From positions 1 to 29,022 of IMG/VR virus record IMGVR_UViG_3300025057_000035: a stretch of 29,022 bases of DNA; one strand, given 5' to 3'. Below the pieces are notes generated by a model. The model was not told where the DNA came from and did not search any database. It saw only the letters and a program-made list of their open reading frames with translations. Below are positions 13,998-20,906 of this stretch, piece after piece. The stretch comes from a virus. The position numbers and the translations under genes are program-made. Positions within the stretch are counted from its first letter, which is position 1. Each line of letters opens with the position of its first letter.

Positions 13998-14462
13998 CTA
14001 AAATTCATGACAATCATATAAAGGCATGACAATCATATAAAGGTCTGAAAAATATTTAGACGGGTCACTGTCTTTCAATTTACAAACCTCATATAACATT
14101 TTAAATTTTTCTTGACCTAATGCTGTCAATCCACTTTCATTCCAATGTGCTGATTTATCATGCAATCCTTGTAGATAATTCCAAAACATAGGGTCTGTCA
14201 AATGCTTTACGTCTTCTTTGAGAGTAATCTTTGATATACAACGTGTGGCAGACTTACCCTCCAGTTCTTTCAGTTTTTTGTAAGATTTTGGGTTAACATG
14301 ACGTGCAAATGCACATTGTTTGTTGTCAGGACCAAAATATAAACAAACTACCTCTTCTTTTCCGTCATCATCTATATCTGTCCTGGTACTTCTACGAGAA
14401 GGGTCTTCGGAATAAAACTCTACAGTTTCTTCCAATACTTGTAAGTATGTTTTCTTTTTCAT
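13998..14462 (-). CDS. Hypothetical protein with a C-terminus altered by a tandem duplication
   Basis: 154 residues from the ATG at 14462. It is soluble and mixed, with CLYFGPDNKQCAFARHV in the first half and a helical second half; no family recognised. The last codons run through a 19-bp tandem duplication (14006-14043). Removing one copy would give the ending MIVMNFRIEQEF and a TAA at 13979-13981, instead of the present MIVMPLYDCHEF. Confidence 0.65.
   Translation of the reverse strand: MKKKTYLQVLEETVEFYSEDPSRRSTRTDIDDDGKEEVVCLYFGPDNKQCAFARHVNPKSYKKLKELEGKSATRCISKITLKEDVKHLTDPMFWNYLQGLHDKSAHWNESGLTALGQEKFKMLYEVCKLKDSDPSKYFSDLYMIVMPLYDCHEF
14006..14043. repeat. 19-bp perfect tandem duplication
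   Basis: Two adjacent copies of catgacaatcatataaagg (14006-14024 and 14025-14043). Since 19 is not a multiple of three, the event shifted the frame at the end of the overlapping gene. It looks recent, because the copies are identical. Confidence 0.95.
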
Positions 14463-14475
14463 GTTGGTTAATATT

Positions 14476-14500
14476 AAAGACAAGGGAGCCGAAGCTCCCC
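14476..14500 (-). terminator. UUCG-loop terminator
   Basis: Minus-strand GGGAGC-TTCG-GCTCCC followed by TTGTCTTTAATA. It sits between the two-helix membrane gene (14534-14719) and the next gene. Confidence 0.8.
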
Positions 14501-14533
14501 TATCTTAGTTGACATTACTCAATAGCATCACTC

Positions 14534-14719
14534 CTATTGAGCAAAGTAATGAGTCAAAAGTTCTCCTATGTAATAGATAGTTAAAAGACCAGAGATAACT
14601 GTTAATATGAAAAAGAGTATCCCTATTCTAACCTCCATAGCTTCATAAAATTTCCGAAGAGAGATATAAAAAGAAATAAAGGTTAGTACTACTATTGCTG
14701 AAAATGCAAAGGACATCAT
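14534..14719 (-). CDS. Small two-helix membrane protein
   Basis: 61 residues from the ATG at 14719, which overlaps the upstream stop as ATGA. Transmembrane segments at about 3-20 and 32-52, joined by a short charged loop (RKFYEAMEVR). No family recognised. Confidence 0.62.
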   Translation of the reverse strand: MMSFAFSAIVVLTFISFYISLRKFYEAMEVRIGILFFILTVISGLLTIYYIGELLTHYFAQ

Positions 14720-14991
14720 AGTGTCACCTCCCCACCATTTACATGAAGTAAACATACTGGTCTGAACTCGTAATCATGGTCAATCATATTAAATTCACCT
14801 TCGAGTCTAATTACATCGCCAACACTAGTGTTGCGAATACCTAACTTTTTATAGTCAGGATTGTGGTTCTTAGCTTTAGCAAAAGCATGTTTCATACTAA
14901 CAGCTTTTACTGTTGCCACATGATTAAATGTGACATCAAGTTCTTTGTCCTTGTTGAGGACAGATGAGTGAAGAATTGCGTAATGTTTCAT
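14716..14991 (-). CDS. Hypothetical 91-residue protein
   Basis: Starts MKHYAILHSSVLNKDKELDV and contains HVATVKAVSMKHAFAKAKNHN, then a beta-rich end. No family recognised. Coupled by ATGA to the following two-helix membrane gene. Confidence 0.65.
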   Translation of the reverse strand: MKHYAILHSSVLNKDKELDVTFNHVATVKAVSMKHAFAKAKNHNPDYKKLGIRNTSVGDVIRLEGEFNMIDHDYEFRPVCLLHVNGGEVTL

Positions 14992-15025
14992 TTTATTTTG
15001 AGTTTGTGGTTAGATAAAAGAATTA

Positions 15026-15077
15026 AACTGACTGCATGGGATTCCATACCCATATTGACCGTGAGCCACAGTCAGTT
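15026..15077. other. Long inverted repeat with nested hairpin
   Basis: AACTGACTG (15026-15034) pairs perfectly with CAGTCAGTT (15069-15077). Inside is a second stem, ATGGG/CCCAT. On the minus strand the structure is followed by TTTAATTCTTTT, so it may end or stabilise the transcript of the gene at 15093-15266. The rest of 15000-15092 holds no gene. Confidence 0.5.
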
Positions 15078-15092
15078 CTAAGGGTGATTAAA

Positions 15093-15266
15093 CTAGCAGT
15101 CAGCTAATTCAGAAGTTGTTTTCTTGTATGTATCTCCAAATGTATAGCCACATACTAATCCTGCTAAACAGGCTATGAGCATACTACCCTCTAAGACACA
15201 CCAAATAAATAATATGATGGCAGAGAGAGCTGTTATGAGATAAAAGATAAGGTTAAAAGTTTTCAT
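15093..15266 (-). CDS. 57-residue membrane protein
   Basis: Begins MKTFNLIFYLITALSAIILF and has a second hydrophobic segment around LIACLAGLVCGYTFG, then a polar tail ending SELADC. The start is 5 nt after the stop of the lipoprotein gene upstream. No family recognised. Confidence 0.6.
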   Translation of the reverse strand: MKTFNLIFYLITALSAIILFIWCVLEGSMLIACLAGLVCGYTFGDTYKKTTSELADC

Positions 15267-15271
15267 ACTTT

Positions 15272-15586
15272 CTAGTTGTAAGTGATAAATTGGTAATGCT
15301 TGTTGGATGAGCCACTCACTAATTTGTGATGGCTTTGAGAGTTGTCATAATAAATGGAAATGTCAAAGTTATTTCCAATAATGACAATAGTATCTGTACC
15401 TTTAGGCACAGTAGTAGTTAAATTGAGGTCACCTCTAACATCAAACCAACCTTGTGAAGTTTTGAGACTGTATGAACTACTAGAGTTCACGATTATCTCT
15501 CGCTCCACAAGGTTTGATTCAACATTAATATCACCACATGATAGTAACATCATGATGGCACAAAATGAAAGAAACAAGATTTTCAT
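15272..15586 (-). CDS. Small lipoprotein, beta-rich
   Basis: 104 residues. The leader MKILFLSFCAIMMLLSC ends in a lipobox with Cys17. The mature part is rich in Ser/Thr/Asn and looks like a single beta sandwich (WFDVRGDLNLTTTVPKGTDTIVIIG). It overlaps the upstream gene by 4 nt (ATGA). A surface or periplasmic lipoprotein of unknown job. Confidence 0.7.
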   Translation of the reverse strand: MKILFLSFCAIMMLLSCGDINVESNLVEREIIVNSSSSYSLKTSQGWFDVRGDLNLTTTVPKGTDTIVIIGNNFDISIYYDNSQSHHKLVSGSSNKHYQFITYN

Positions 15587-16017
15587 CCTTTACAGTCTTT
15601 AAGTGAAAGTAAGTAATGTCTTTGAGCTTTCTTATTTCGTTTATCCTGTATCGACTTAAGCTTTTGAGCTTTGATAGATGCGAACACATAGTCTCTAAAG
15701 CATACCTTAGACAATCTCTTAGAGTATTTGTCATAGATATGGTCTTTCCAGAACCAGAAAGGCACAGCATTAAATGTTATTACTGTGTCTTGTTTTTCAG
15801 TAAAGTCTATACCATTACCAGAATACTTAGCAGATGAGATAAATGGACGATGAGTGTTTACATTAACGATTCTGATAAAATACACCTCATTGTCTGGAGA
15901 TGTTAATGTGAAATCAGAGATGAGACCATAGCTTACAAGCCTTAATGTTTGGATGGTTACAAAGATAGTAAATACAAAAATGGCCATATATAATAGCCCT
16001 GTTCTAAAGTTTTTCAT
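15583..16017 (-). CDS. Membrane-anchored hypothetical protein
   Basis: 144 residues: an N-terminal transmembrane anchor (about 8-30, LLYMAIFVFTIFVTIQTL), an extracytoplasmic beta-rich part, and a very basic C-terminus (KAQKLKSIQDKRNKKAQRH). No family recognised. Coupled to the lipoprotein gene by ATGA, so the two may act together at the envelope. Confidence 0.68.
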   Translation of the reverse strand: MKNFRTGLLYMAIFVFTIFVTIQTLRLVSYGLISDFTLTSPDNEVYFIRIVNVNTHRPFISSAKYSGNGIDFTEKQDTVITFNAVPFWFWKDHIYDKYSKRLSKVCFRDYVFASIKAQKLKSIQDKRNKKAQRHYLLSLKDCKG

Positions 16018-16059
16018 GAGTGTGATATTTTGTTAGAGTAATGTAAATGTAAGTGGTAA

Positions 16060-16086
16060 AGAAAGAAAGGGGCTTCACAGCCCCTC
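16060..16086 (-). terminator. Rho-independent terminator
   Basis: Minus-strand GGGGCT-GTGA-AGCCCC followed by TTTCTTTCTTT, about 60 nt after the stop of the 79-residue gene. Confidence 0.82.
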
Positions 16087-16145
16087 TCACTTTGTTAACT
16101 AAACTACTAACTAATAAGTCTACCAACTTACTTGAGTTCTCATTG

Positions 16146-16385
16146 TCAATCAAATGACCACAGTCTAGCTGATGAGATTAATAAATGCATGAGTGCGTCT
16201 GCATCAATGTAAAGATTATTAGAGATTTCTCTCAAAGCACACACATGGGTTAAGCCATGTACTTCACATAGAGACCAGATTAAAGTCTGGCACTTACTAC
16301 ATACTCCATTATAAACTTCCATTTCAGCAATGTCCCTTACGAGGCTAATGAGGTGTCCCCCAACCATTAAACTTACTCTTTTCAT
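16146..16385 (-). CDS. Small Cys/His-rich protein
   Basis: 79 residues from the ATG at 16385; an in-frame TTG lies 9 nt upstream. CSKCQTLIWSLCEVHGLTHVC gives a C-x2-C...C-x2-H...H-x-C pattern that could bind zinc. No family recognised. It is the first gene after the structured non-coding stretch at 16428-16680. Confidence 0.55.
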   Translation of the reverse strand: MKRVSLMVGGHLISLVRDIAEMEVYNGVCSKCQTLIWSLCEVHGLTHVCALREISNNLYIDADALMHLLISSARLWSFD

Positions 16386-16427
16386 TTCAATCAACTACTT
16401 TGCGAGCAGTATCATGCCTACATATTG

Positions 16428-16680
16428 CAGTAGGATAACTCTATTGTTAGAGCATGTGCGTTAACACTTTGGCTTAGTTGCATAGAATTAAAATTTCTAC
16501 TCCTATATAAAATCTTGGACAGGACGTGGTTAACGCTTGTATGTCATGCTATCTTTTGGATAGTTTAGACACCAACGCCCCGTTGTAGCTGTCACACTAC
16601 GTTAATAAACGAGAGTTACCTCATCTATTAATGAACACAACTTACCATGCTTGACAACATGTTTCGGTCATATCCTACTG
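16428..16680 (-). ncRNA. Candidate structured non-coding RNA, about 250 nt
   Basis: The gap from 16386 to 16713 has no credible reading frame but strong pairing. CAGTAGGATA and TATCCTACTG (16671-16680 with 16428-16437, 10 bp) close the domain. Inside are GCGTTAAC/GTTAACGC (16529-16536 with 16458-16465, 8 bp), hairpins CTATC/GATAG, TAGAA/TTCTA and CTCTA-loop-TAGAG, and GTAG/CTAC. Flanking genes are read leftward, so the minus strand is assumed. No match to tRNA, RNase P, 6S or group I core was recognised. Size and setting recall the ornate phage RNAs near tRNA genes, but identity is open. Confidence 0.45.
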
Positions 16681-16713
16681 ATTACTTATTGATTCACCTT
16701 TTGGCTTCACTCA

Positions 16714-16926
16714 CTACCCACTGATTCTGAGGGTAGCCATACTCATCTGATAAGACTCTGTATGGATTTCAGCTTGCTTACATGGACTGTGCAGAGTACA
16801 GCACAAAGACTTTAATATAGGAATAGTCTTCATTTTATCCTCATCACTGAGGTTATCCTTACGACAATAAGCTGCCGTGTCATTTAGTAGTCTATCAAGT
16901 AGACTTAACGCACACACCATGAGCAT
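16714..16926 (-). CDS. Doubtful 70-residue protein
   Basis: ATG at 16926. The frame reads like a helical soluble protein in the middle (LLDRLLNDTAAYCRKDNL, then SDEDKMKTIPILKSL). However, its DNA also forms several hairpins (AGTCTA/TAGACT, AAGACT/AGTCTT, CTACCC/GGGTAG over the stop codon) and it lies next to the structured region. It may be a real gene or the 5' part of a longer RNA. Confidence 0.4.
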   Translation of the reverse strand: MLMVCALSLLDRLLNDTAAYCRKDNLSDEDKMKTIPILKSLCCTLHSPCKQAEIHTESYQMSMATLRISG

Positions 16927-16960
16927 CTAAACTCTGAGGGTATGACAATGTGTGCTTGAA

Positions 16961-16976
16961 GGGAGAATACTCTCCC
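16961..16976 (-). terminator. Weak terminator-like hairpin
   Basis: Minus-strand GGGAGA-GTAT-TCTCCC then TTCAAGC; the T run is poor. It follows the gene ending at 17005. Further on, GCACACA and TGTGTGC flank 16915-16956 as another inverted repeat. Confidence 0.4.
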
Positions 16977-17004
16977 TCCCTCACTCAACCAATTGGTAAT
17001 AAAA

Positions 17005-17268
17005 CTACCAATTTCTTTGTTTGCCAAACTTCAACACTCTAGGTGAGAAGAATTGAGCAGCCTTCCAAGCTCTTTTGAGTTCAAGGAAGTATGATAGGTC
17101 TGTAATGAGGACGAGACCTATTAGAATGTATTGTGCATAGTGGTTGTCTAACTCTACAAGGTAGAAGAAGAGATAGATGTAGATAATTGTGATTATCCAC
17201 AGTATGCAATTGATGAAGAAGACAACACGAAACTTCATGTATCTCCATGCATGTTTAAACTTTTTCAT
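17005..17268 (-). CDS. Small membrane protein
   Basis: 87 residues with two transmembrane segments (about 12-35 and 43-60), a basic N-terminus (MKKFKHAWRYMKFR) and a basic tail (FSPRVLKFGKQRNW). The start overlaps the previous stop (ATGA). Its layout is close to that of the neighbour at 17265-17519, so the two may be diverged paralogues or partners. Confidence 0.65.
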   Translation of the reverse strand: MKKFKHAWRYMKFRVVFFINCILWIITIIYIYLFFYLVELDNHYAQYILIGLVLITDLSYFLELKRAWKAAQFFSPRVLKFGKQRNW

Positions 17269-17519
17269 GAGGTGTGATGTTTATAGTTAGTCAAGGCAGA
17301 TTTGGCAAATCCCCAATTGAGTTGGAGAAGATAGGCAGCAAGAGCTGAACCAAAAAGACTCATGATGATGAAGAAGATTGCATCTCCTGAGAATGGTATT
17401 TCTACTAAGAAGATGTAGATTGTCAAACCAGATAGCATCCACATGAGGATAGCTATGATGGCAACTTGTCTGAACTGTCTAACAGTCCAAGCAAATCTTA
17501 GGATTGTGATGAATGTCAT
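17265..17519 (-). CDS. Small membrane protein
   Basis: 84 residues from the ATG at 17519 (MTFITILRFAWTVRQFR); an upstream in-frame TTG is less likely. Two transmembrane segments (about 18-38 and 45-65) and a tail LNWGFAKSALTNYKHH. The N-terminal amphipathic RFAWTVRQFRQ is matched by KHAWRYMKFR in the next gene. No family recognised. Confidence 0.65.
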   Translation of the reverse strand: MTFITILRFAWTVRQFRQVAIIAILMWMLSGLTIYIFLVEIPFSGDAIFFIIMSLFGSALAAYLLQLNWGFAKSALTNYKHHTS

Positions 17520-17659
17520 AATGTCTTTTTTAAAGAAAGAGAACAAGGCGGTAGTGCTCTCTTGTTGTCAATTTTCCACCACTATTCACTCATAATAAAT
17601 AGTATTGACTTTTGTACAAGCGTCCTCGTACCCCTATATCTTGAAGTAATTGGGGGTTG

Positions 17660-17866
17660 TCATAGTTCTAACAACCCCAAATTGTTTTCTTGAAATTCTT
17701 TCAATTCTTTTTCTGCTTTTGCCAATCTTTCTAAATGATAAGATGCAATTGTTGTGAGGCCTAATTCAAAGGCTGCGAGATGATGTCTTTTGTAGTACAT
17801 ACATCTGTTAATGAGGGAAGATTCTATTTGTCTTGCCTCAATTGAGAGTTCTGTGATAGCAATCAT
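17660..17866 (-). CDS. Small helical protein
   Basis: 68 residues, almost all helix, with a coiled-coil-like end (LERLAKAEKELKEFQENN). The stop codon is inside an inverted repeat (TTGGGGTTGT...ACAACCCCCAA) with no clear T run. Between this gene and 17519 lie about 140 bases with no gene that I can see. Confidence 0.55.
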   Translation of the reverse strand: MIAITELSIEARQIESSLINRCMYYKRHHLAAFELGLTTIASYHLERLAKAEKELKEFQENNLGLLEL

Positions 17867-17940
17867 TGGTATAATGTTTATGAGTAATTAGCTATTAATT
17901 AGTAGTAGATTAAGATAAGAGAAGAGATAGAAAAGAGTGT

Positions 17941-17964
17941 AAAAGGGGTTTGGAAATCCCCCCA
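17941..17964 (-). terminator. Weak terminator-like hairpin
   Basis: Minus-strand GGGG...CCCC followed by TTTTACA. It sits in the spacer 17867-18035, which has no recognisable gene. Confidence 0.4.
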
Positions 17965-18026
17965 ACCACACATCTTCTCTGTCTCCTCTCCACTTTTATC
18001 TATCGTGTCTAAGGGTTTCTAGAGAC

Positions 18027-18048
18027 CAAAGGGGTTTATACAACCCCT
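18027..18048 (-). terminator. Terminator overlapping the stop of the 141-residue gene
   Basis: Minus-strand AAGGGGTT-GTAT-AAACCCCTT then TGGTCTCT. The stop codon TAA forms part of the loop and stem. Confidence 0.55.
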
Positions 18049-18461
18049 TGTGCATCTGCCAACAGTTGCTGTGCAGCAGCATTGTTGTCAGTTGAAGATT
18101 CAATGCCTTGTTTCTGCAATGCTTGCAGCATGGCAATTGCCTCCTTGCGTCCACCGCCCAATTGTACACCCTTCTCGTGGAATCTGTAGGTATACTGTGG
18201 TGTAACACCATCATCCTGCATCTTCACGTTGCCATTCTCATCATACAGTAGCACCATGGTGCGGTCGTAGTTGAGTACTTCGTCACCTGATGCATAGGTG
18301 TCACCACTGTTGAGTGTTCCATCAGTTTGGGCCCAGCCCATTGATGTGTCTGATACTAGTCCCTTAGCAGTAGTCTGCTTGCGAAACTCTGTCCAATGCA
18401 GATTTCTCTCTGCAAGTTGTTTGACCTTGGACAATCCTGTTCTTCCGATTTTAATTTCCAT
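18036..18461 (-). CDS. Hypothetical protein, first gene of the leftward arm
   Basis: 141 residues from MEIKIGRTGLSKVKQ (18461); the open frame extends 13 codons further up. Helical N-terminus, a Gly/Asp/Thr-rich middle (LNSGDTYASGDEVLNYD), VLLYDENGNVKMQDDGV and a Gln/Ala-rich helical end. Its codon use looks more GC-rich than that of its neighbours (GAC, GGC, CTG, GCC common), which may reflect high expression or another origin. No family recognised. It faces the divergent region and would be the first gene transcribed leftward. Confidence 0.7.
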   Translation of the reverse strand: MEIKIGRTGLSKVKQLAERNLHWTEFRKQTTAKGLVSDTSMGWAQTDGTLNSGDTYASGDEVLNYDRTMVLLYDENGNVKMQDDGVTPQYTYRFHEKGVQLGGGRKEAIAMLQALQKQGIESSTDNNAAAQQLLADAQGVV

Positions 18462-18616
18462 TGAATTAAATAAATTGATTAAACATTTGACCCTATTCAA
18501 GGCAGGGGGTCTTCTCCCGCACTTTTAAGTAGGGGGGCTGTTTAATTGGCTCCTCTCCATCTCCATTCTCTTTCCAACTTTAAAATTTTTGTATAATTTT
18601 TTTCCTTACAACTTCA
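18462..18616. promoter_or_regulatory. Divergent intergenic region between the two arms
   Basis: About 190 bases separate the leftward start (18461) and the rightward start (18653). G runs (aggggggctg and cagggggtct) alternate with AT-rich DNA. The rightward promoter is at 18617-18648. No clear TAnnTTTG box was found for the leftward gene. This is the switch point of transcription direction. Confidence 0.6.
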
Positions 18617-18648
18617 TTTGTAATTGTAAGAGAGATTATGTATATTTG
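18617..18648 (+). promoter_or_regulatory. Bacteroidetes-type promoter, leaderless
   Basis: TTTG (18617-18620), 20 nt, TATATTTG (18641-18648), then tagt and the ATG at 18653. Only 4 nt lie between the -7 element and the start codon, so the transcript would begin at or next to the ATG. Confidence 0.85.
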
Positions 18649-18652
18649 TAGT

Positions 18653-18832
18653 ATGATTGAATTAAATAAGAAAGATGATAATCCTATTTATGGTGGCACC
18701 CTCTCAAGGTATCTTCAAGAAGGACATGCTAAAGAGGTAAAGTATATTGACTCTAATGGAGACTATGTACTTAAGCATATTATAGATTGGACTCACTTTC
18801 ATAAATGGAGAGAAGAAAATGGGTACCTTTGA
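18653..18832 (+). CDS. Small protein, first gene of the rightward arm
   Basis: 59 residues from the ATG at 18653 (MIELNKKDDNPIYGG), placed there because of the leaderless promoter; a start 15 nt upstream would lie inside the -7 box. It ends with HFHKWREENGYL. No family recognised. The stop lies 14 nt into the next gene. Confidence 0.7.
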   Translation: MIELNKKDDNPIYGGTLSRYLQEGHAKEVKYIDSNGDYVLKHIIDWTHFHKWREENGYL

Positions 18833-18968
18833 CCAGTTTTATATAGATATATTCTCAGAGATGTTGCAAAGTAAGGAGCAACAGTTGAGGATGGAGGGGC
18901 TCAGAGGAGAAGAACTTAAGAAAGCCCTGGAAGATTACGAAGAAAGATTGATTAAAGATTATATGTGA
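18819..18968 (+). CDS. 49-residue helical protein
   Basis: Begins MGTFDQFYIDIFSEMLQSK and ends DYEERLIKDYM; charged and helical. It overlaps the upstream gene by 14 nt and its TGA overlaps the next ATG as TGATG. No family recognised. Confidence 0.6.
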   Translation: MGTFDQFYIDIFSEMLQSKEQQLRMEGLRGEELKKALEDYEERLIKDYM

Positions 18969-19369
18969 TGAAAGTGATGGGAGAAACTATAGATGCTAAG
19001 TTGGTTAGGATGACTCTGGAGGAGTATAGTAAGTTTCAAGAGTATTTGCAACAGGAAAAGGTGAAAGAAGATTACCCTTTTCTATTTGAGAAAATGAGTC
19101 AAATGATGGATTCAGAAATTAAAAAGACTCAACAGGAAATAGAGAACTTTAAGAACACTATGGAAGAGTGGAATATGTTTAAGGAAGGAGGAGCACCTAA
19201 CTTAAATATTACTCAAGATAGCACTCTTGATGAAGTTAAGGCTCATATGAGGTATTTTTGTCCTGGATTAGAGGATAAGGAGATTTCAGATAAGCTGGCA
19301 AAGCATTATAGAGAGAGTCATATTACTACTGTAGGAGATTATGTTTGGTTTGTAGATGAAAAAAGTTAG
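18968..19369 (+). CDS. Coiled-coil protein of unknown function
   Basis: 133 residues from the ATG at 18968. The first 75 residues are Glu/Lys/Gln-rich helix, likely coiled coil. A compact C-terminal part (LDEVKAHMRYFCPGLEDKEI) follows. Linked to the preceding gene by the TGATG overlap and 3 nt before the nuclease gene. Confidence 0.65.
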   Translation: MKVMGETIDAKLVRMTLEEYSKFQEYLQQEKVKEDYPFLFEKMSQMMDSEIKKTQQEIENFKNTMEEWNMFKEGGAPNLNITQDSTLDEVKAHMRYFCPGLEDKEISDKLAKHYRESHITTVGDYVWFVDEKS

Positions 19370-19372
19370 AAG

Positions 19373-19750
19373 GTGGCAAATAGAAATAGAGATAAAGGAC
19401 ATAGATTCGAGCGTTGGTGGGCGAGGGTATTTAGAGAAGAGTTAGGTTTTAAGTTTTGTAAGACCTCAAGGCAAGCATCCAGATTACTCGATGATTGCGG
19501 AGTAGACTTAGATGGAATTCCATTTAACATTCAATTGAAGAATGGTTATGTAAAGGGAATTAATTACACTAAACTGTTTGAGGATATTGATGCGAAGCTT
19601 AAAGAGAATTACATGCCAGCAGACCCTAGACATGTATTCCCTTCTATTGTGATTCACAAGAGGGGAAGGAAGGAGAGTGAACACCATGTAGTTATGCAAG
19701 CTAAGGATTTTAGAAAATTGATAGAGATGGCATTTAAGAATAAGAACTAA
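19373..19750 (+). CDS. PD-(D/E)XK nuclease, Holliday-resolvase-like
   Basis: 125 residues; GTG start at 19373. NRDKGHRFERWWARVFREELGF supplies the N-terminal Glu helix, then SRQASRLLDDCGVDLDG with the metal-binding Asp and FNIQLKNG with the Q-x-K that replaces E-x-K. The order Glu, Asp, QxK fits small Hjc or VRR-type nucleases that cut branched DNA. It lies just before PhoH, so a role in recombination or packaging-linked resolution is reasonable. Confidence 0.75.
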   Translation: MANRNRDKGHRFERWWARVFREELGFKFCKTSRQASRLLDDCGVDLDGIPFNIQLKNGYVKGINYTKLFEDIDAKLKENYMPADPRHVFPSIVIHKRGRKESEHHVVMQAKDFRKLIEMAFKNKN

Positions 19751-19947
19751 TGTGGTATGCTATATTGAGATTGAGTCTGCTGGGTTTAGTGTTGATACTA
19801 GTCATTGGGCAGATATTAGGTCTCACTATAGCATTATCAGTTTTGTTTGTATTTGTTAGAGTGTTATTGACAGCAATATTCTATATATCAATTCCAAAGA
19901 TTATACTGTATTTAACAGATATGTATGGAAAAAAGAAAAAACACTGA
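19750..19947 (+). CDS. Small hydrophobic membrane protein
   Basis: 65 residues, two nearly continuous transmembrane segments (about 5-30 and 32-55) and a basic tail (DMYGKKKKH). The start overlaps the nuclease stop as TAATG; its end overlaps the PhoH start by 23 nt. Confidence 0.6.
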   Translation: MWYAILRLSLLGLVLILVIGQILGLTIALSVLFVFVRVLLTAIFYISIPKIILYLTDMYGKKKKH

Positions 19948-20584
19948 GAAGAGAGTGCCAAAAGGAGAGATAACATTTAAGTTACAGTTAACAGAAGAGC
20001 AAAAAGAAGCTAAGGCTAATATCTTGGCTAACACTATTTCAGTTCTAACTGGAGTTGCAGGGAGTTCCAAAAGCTTCCTTGCTTGTCAAGTAGCATTGGA
20101 TATGTTCTTTAAAAGGCAGATTAATAGAATCTCCTTTTGTAGACCTACAGTTGCTACAGAGGATTTGGGTCACCTTCCAGGGACTCTTGAGGAGAAATAC
20201 TTTCAATGGTGTCTACCTCTTATAGATAATATGTATAAGATGTATGACAAGCAGAAGATAGATGAGATGATTCATCAAGGTGATATTATCTTTAGACCTC
20301 TGCAGTTTGTTGCGGGAGTTACATTTGATGATGAAGTGGCTATTATGGATGAAGCACAGAATGCAACTAAGGAGCAGATGGTGAGATTCCTTACTAGGAT
20401 AGGGCCAAACGCTAAGGTATTGATTACAGGAGACCCCGCACAGATAGACCTAAAGCAGAAGAGTCGTTCTGGCTTGCAGAGGTTGATTGATGTGGAGCAT
20501 AAGATAGATAAACTTTATGTGGCTCATCTGAAGGGTAACTATAGAAATGATATTGTGAGAGAGGTTTTGACACACTACGCATAA
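19925..20584 (+). CDS. phoH: PhoH-like P-loop ATPase
   Basis: 219 residues. Walker A GVAGSSKS (43-50), FCRPTVATEDLGHLPG, Walker B VAIMDEAQNA and sensor-like LITGDPAQIDL: the full PhoH set. These are ATPases related to the helicase fold, with suggested RNA-linked roles, and are common in phages. It is the last gene before the promoter and structured RNA at 20.6 kb, and I see no hairpin terminator after it. Confidence 0.93.
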   Translation: MEKRKNTEKRVPKGEITFKLQLTEEQKEAKANILANTISVLTGVAGSSKSFLACQVALDMFFKRQINRISFCRPTVATEDLGHLPGTLEEKYFQWCLPLIDNMYKMYDKQKIDEMIHQGDIIFRPLQFVAGVTFDDEVAIMDEAQNATKEQMVRFLTRIGPNAKVLITGDPAQIDLKQKSRSGLQRLIDVEHKIDKLYVAHLKGNYRNDIVREVLTHYA

Positions 20585-20601
20585 TTTTTTTCAACTTATT
20601 C

Positions 20602-20632
20602 TTGCATATATCACAAGAATAACTTATATTTG
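20602..20632 (+). promoter_or_regulatory. Bacteroidetes-type promoter for the structured RNA region
   Basis: TTG (20602-20604), 20 nt, TATATTTG (20625-20632). Unlike the other two, no start codon follows closely; the next gene begins about 270 nt downstream. Confidence 0.82.
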
Positions 20633-20640
20633 TATATTGT

Positions 20641-20906
20641 TAGATGCAATACCAGCATTTCAGCTCCGAGGGCCAGAAGGTAGTTAGGGGCTTAGACGTC
20701 GGATTAGTAAGCTTAAATAAAGCTGAGGTTTTCTCCGATACTAACAAAAGGCTTGATAACGAGCAGTAGGTGCGAGACTAGATTAGACATAGGTAAAGGT
20801 CTCCTGAATTAACAGGTGTTTATTAGTCCCAGGTTATAACGCACTGCCTACTAGCGAAGGTAAAAGCTGAAAAAGACAGGAAAGAGAGATTTCTATAGGG
20901 TAGAGT
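20641..20906 (+). ncRNA. Candidate structured non-coding RNA or long structured leader
   Basis: About 265 nt without a gene, just after a consensus promoter. TTTCAGCT (20658-20665) pairs with AGCTGAAA (20865-20872). AGTAGG-TGCG (20765-20774) pairs with CGCA-ctg-CCTACT (20840-20852). GACTA (20776-20780) pairs with TAGTC (20824-20828), and between them is the hairpin CCTG-AATTAA-CAGG. Further helices are GCTCC/GGGGC, TTAGTA/TACTAA and AGCTT-AAAT-AAGCT. The GAGACTAGAT ... TTAGTCC pair resembles the P7 strands of group I introns, but no matching P4-P6 was found and no exon is apparent. It could be a free RNA or the leader of the gene at 20907. Confidence 0.55.

Noticed and set aside
20641-20906. 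Group I intron
   Set aside because: Only the P7-like pair fits; no P4-P6 core, no P1 and no flanking split gene could be found.
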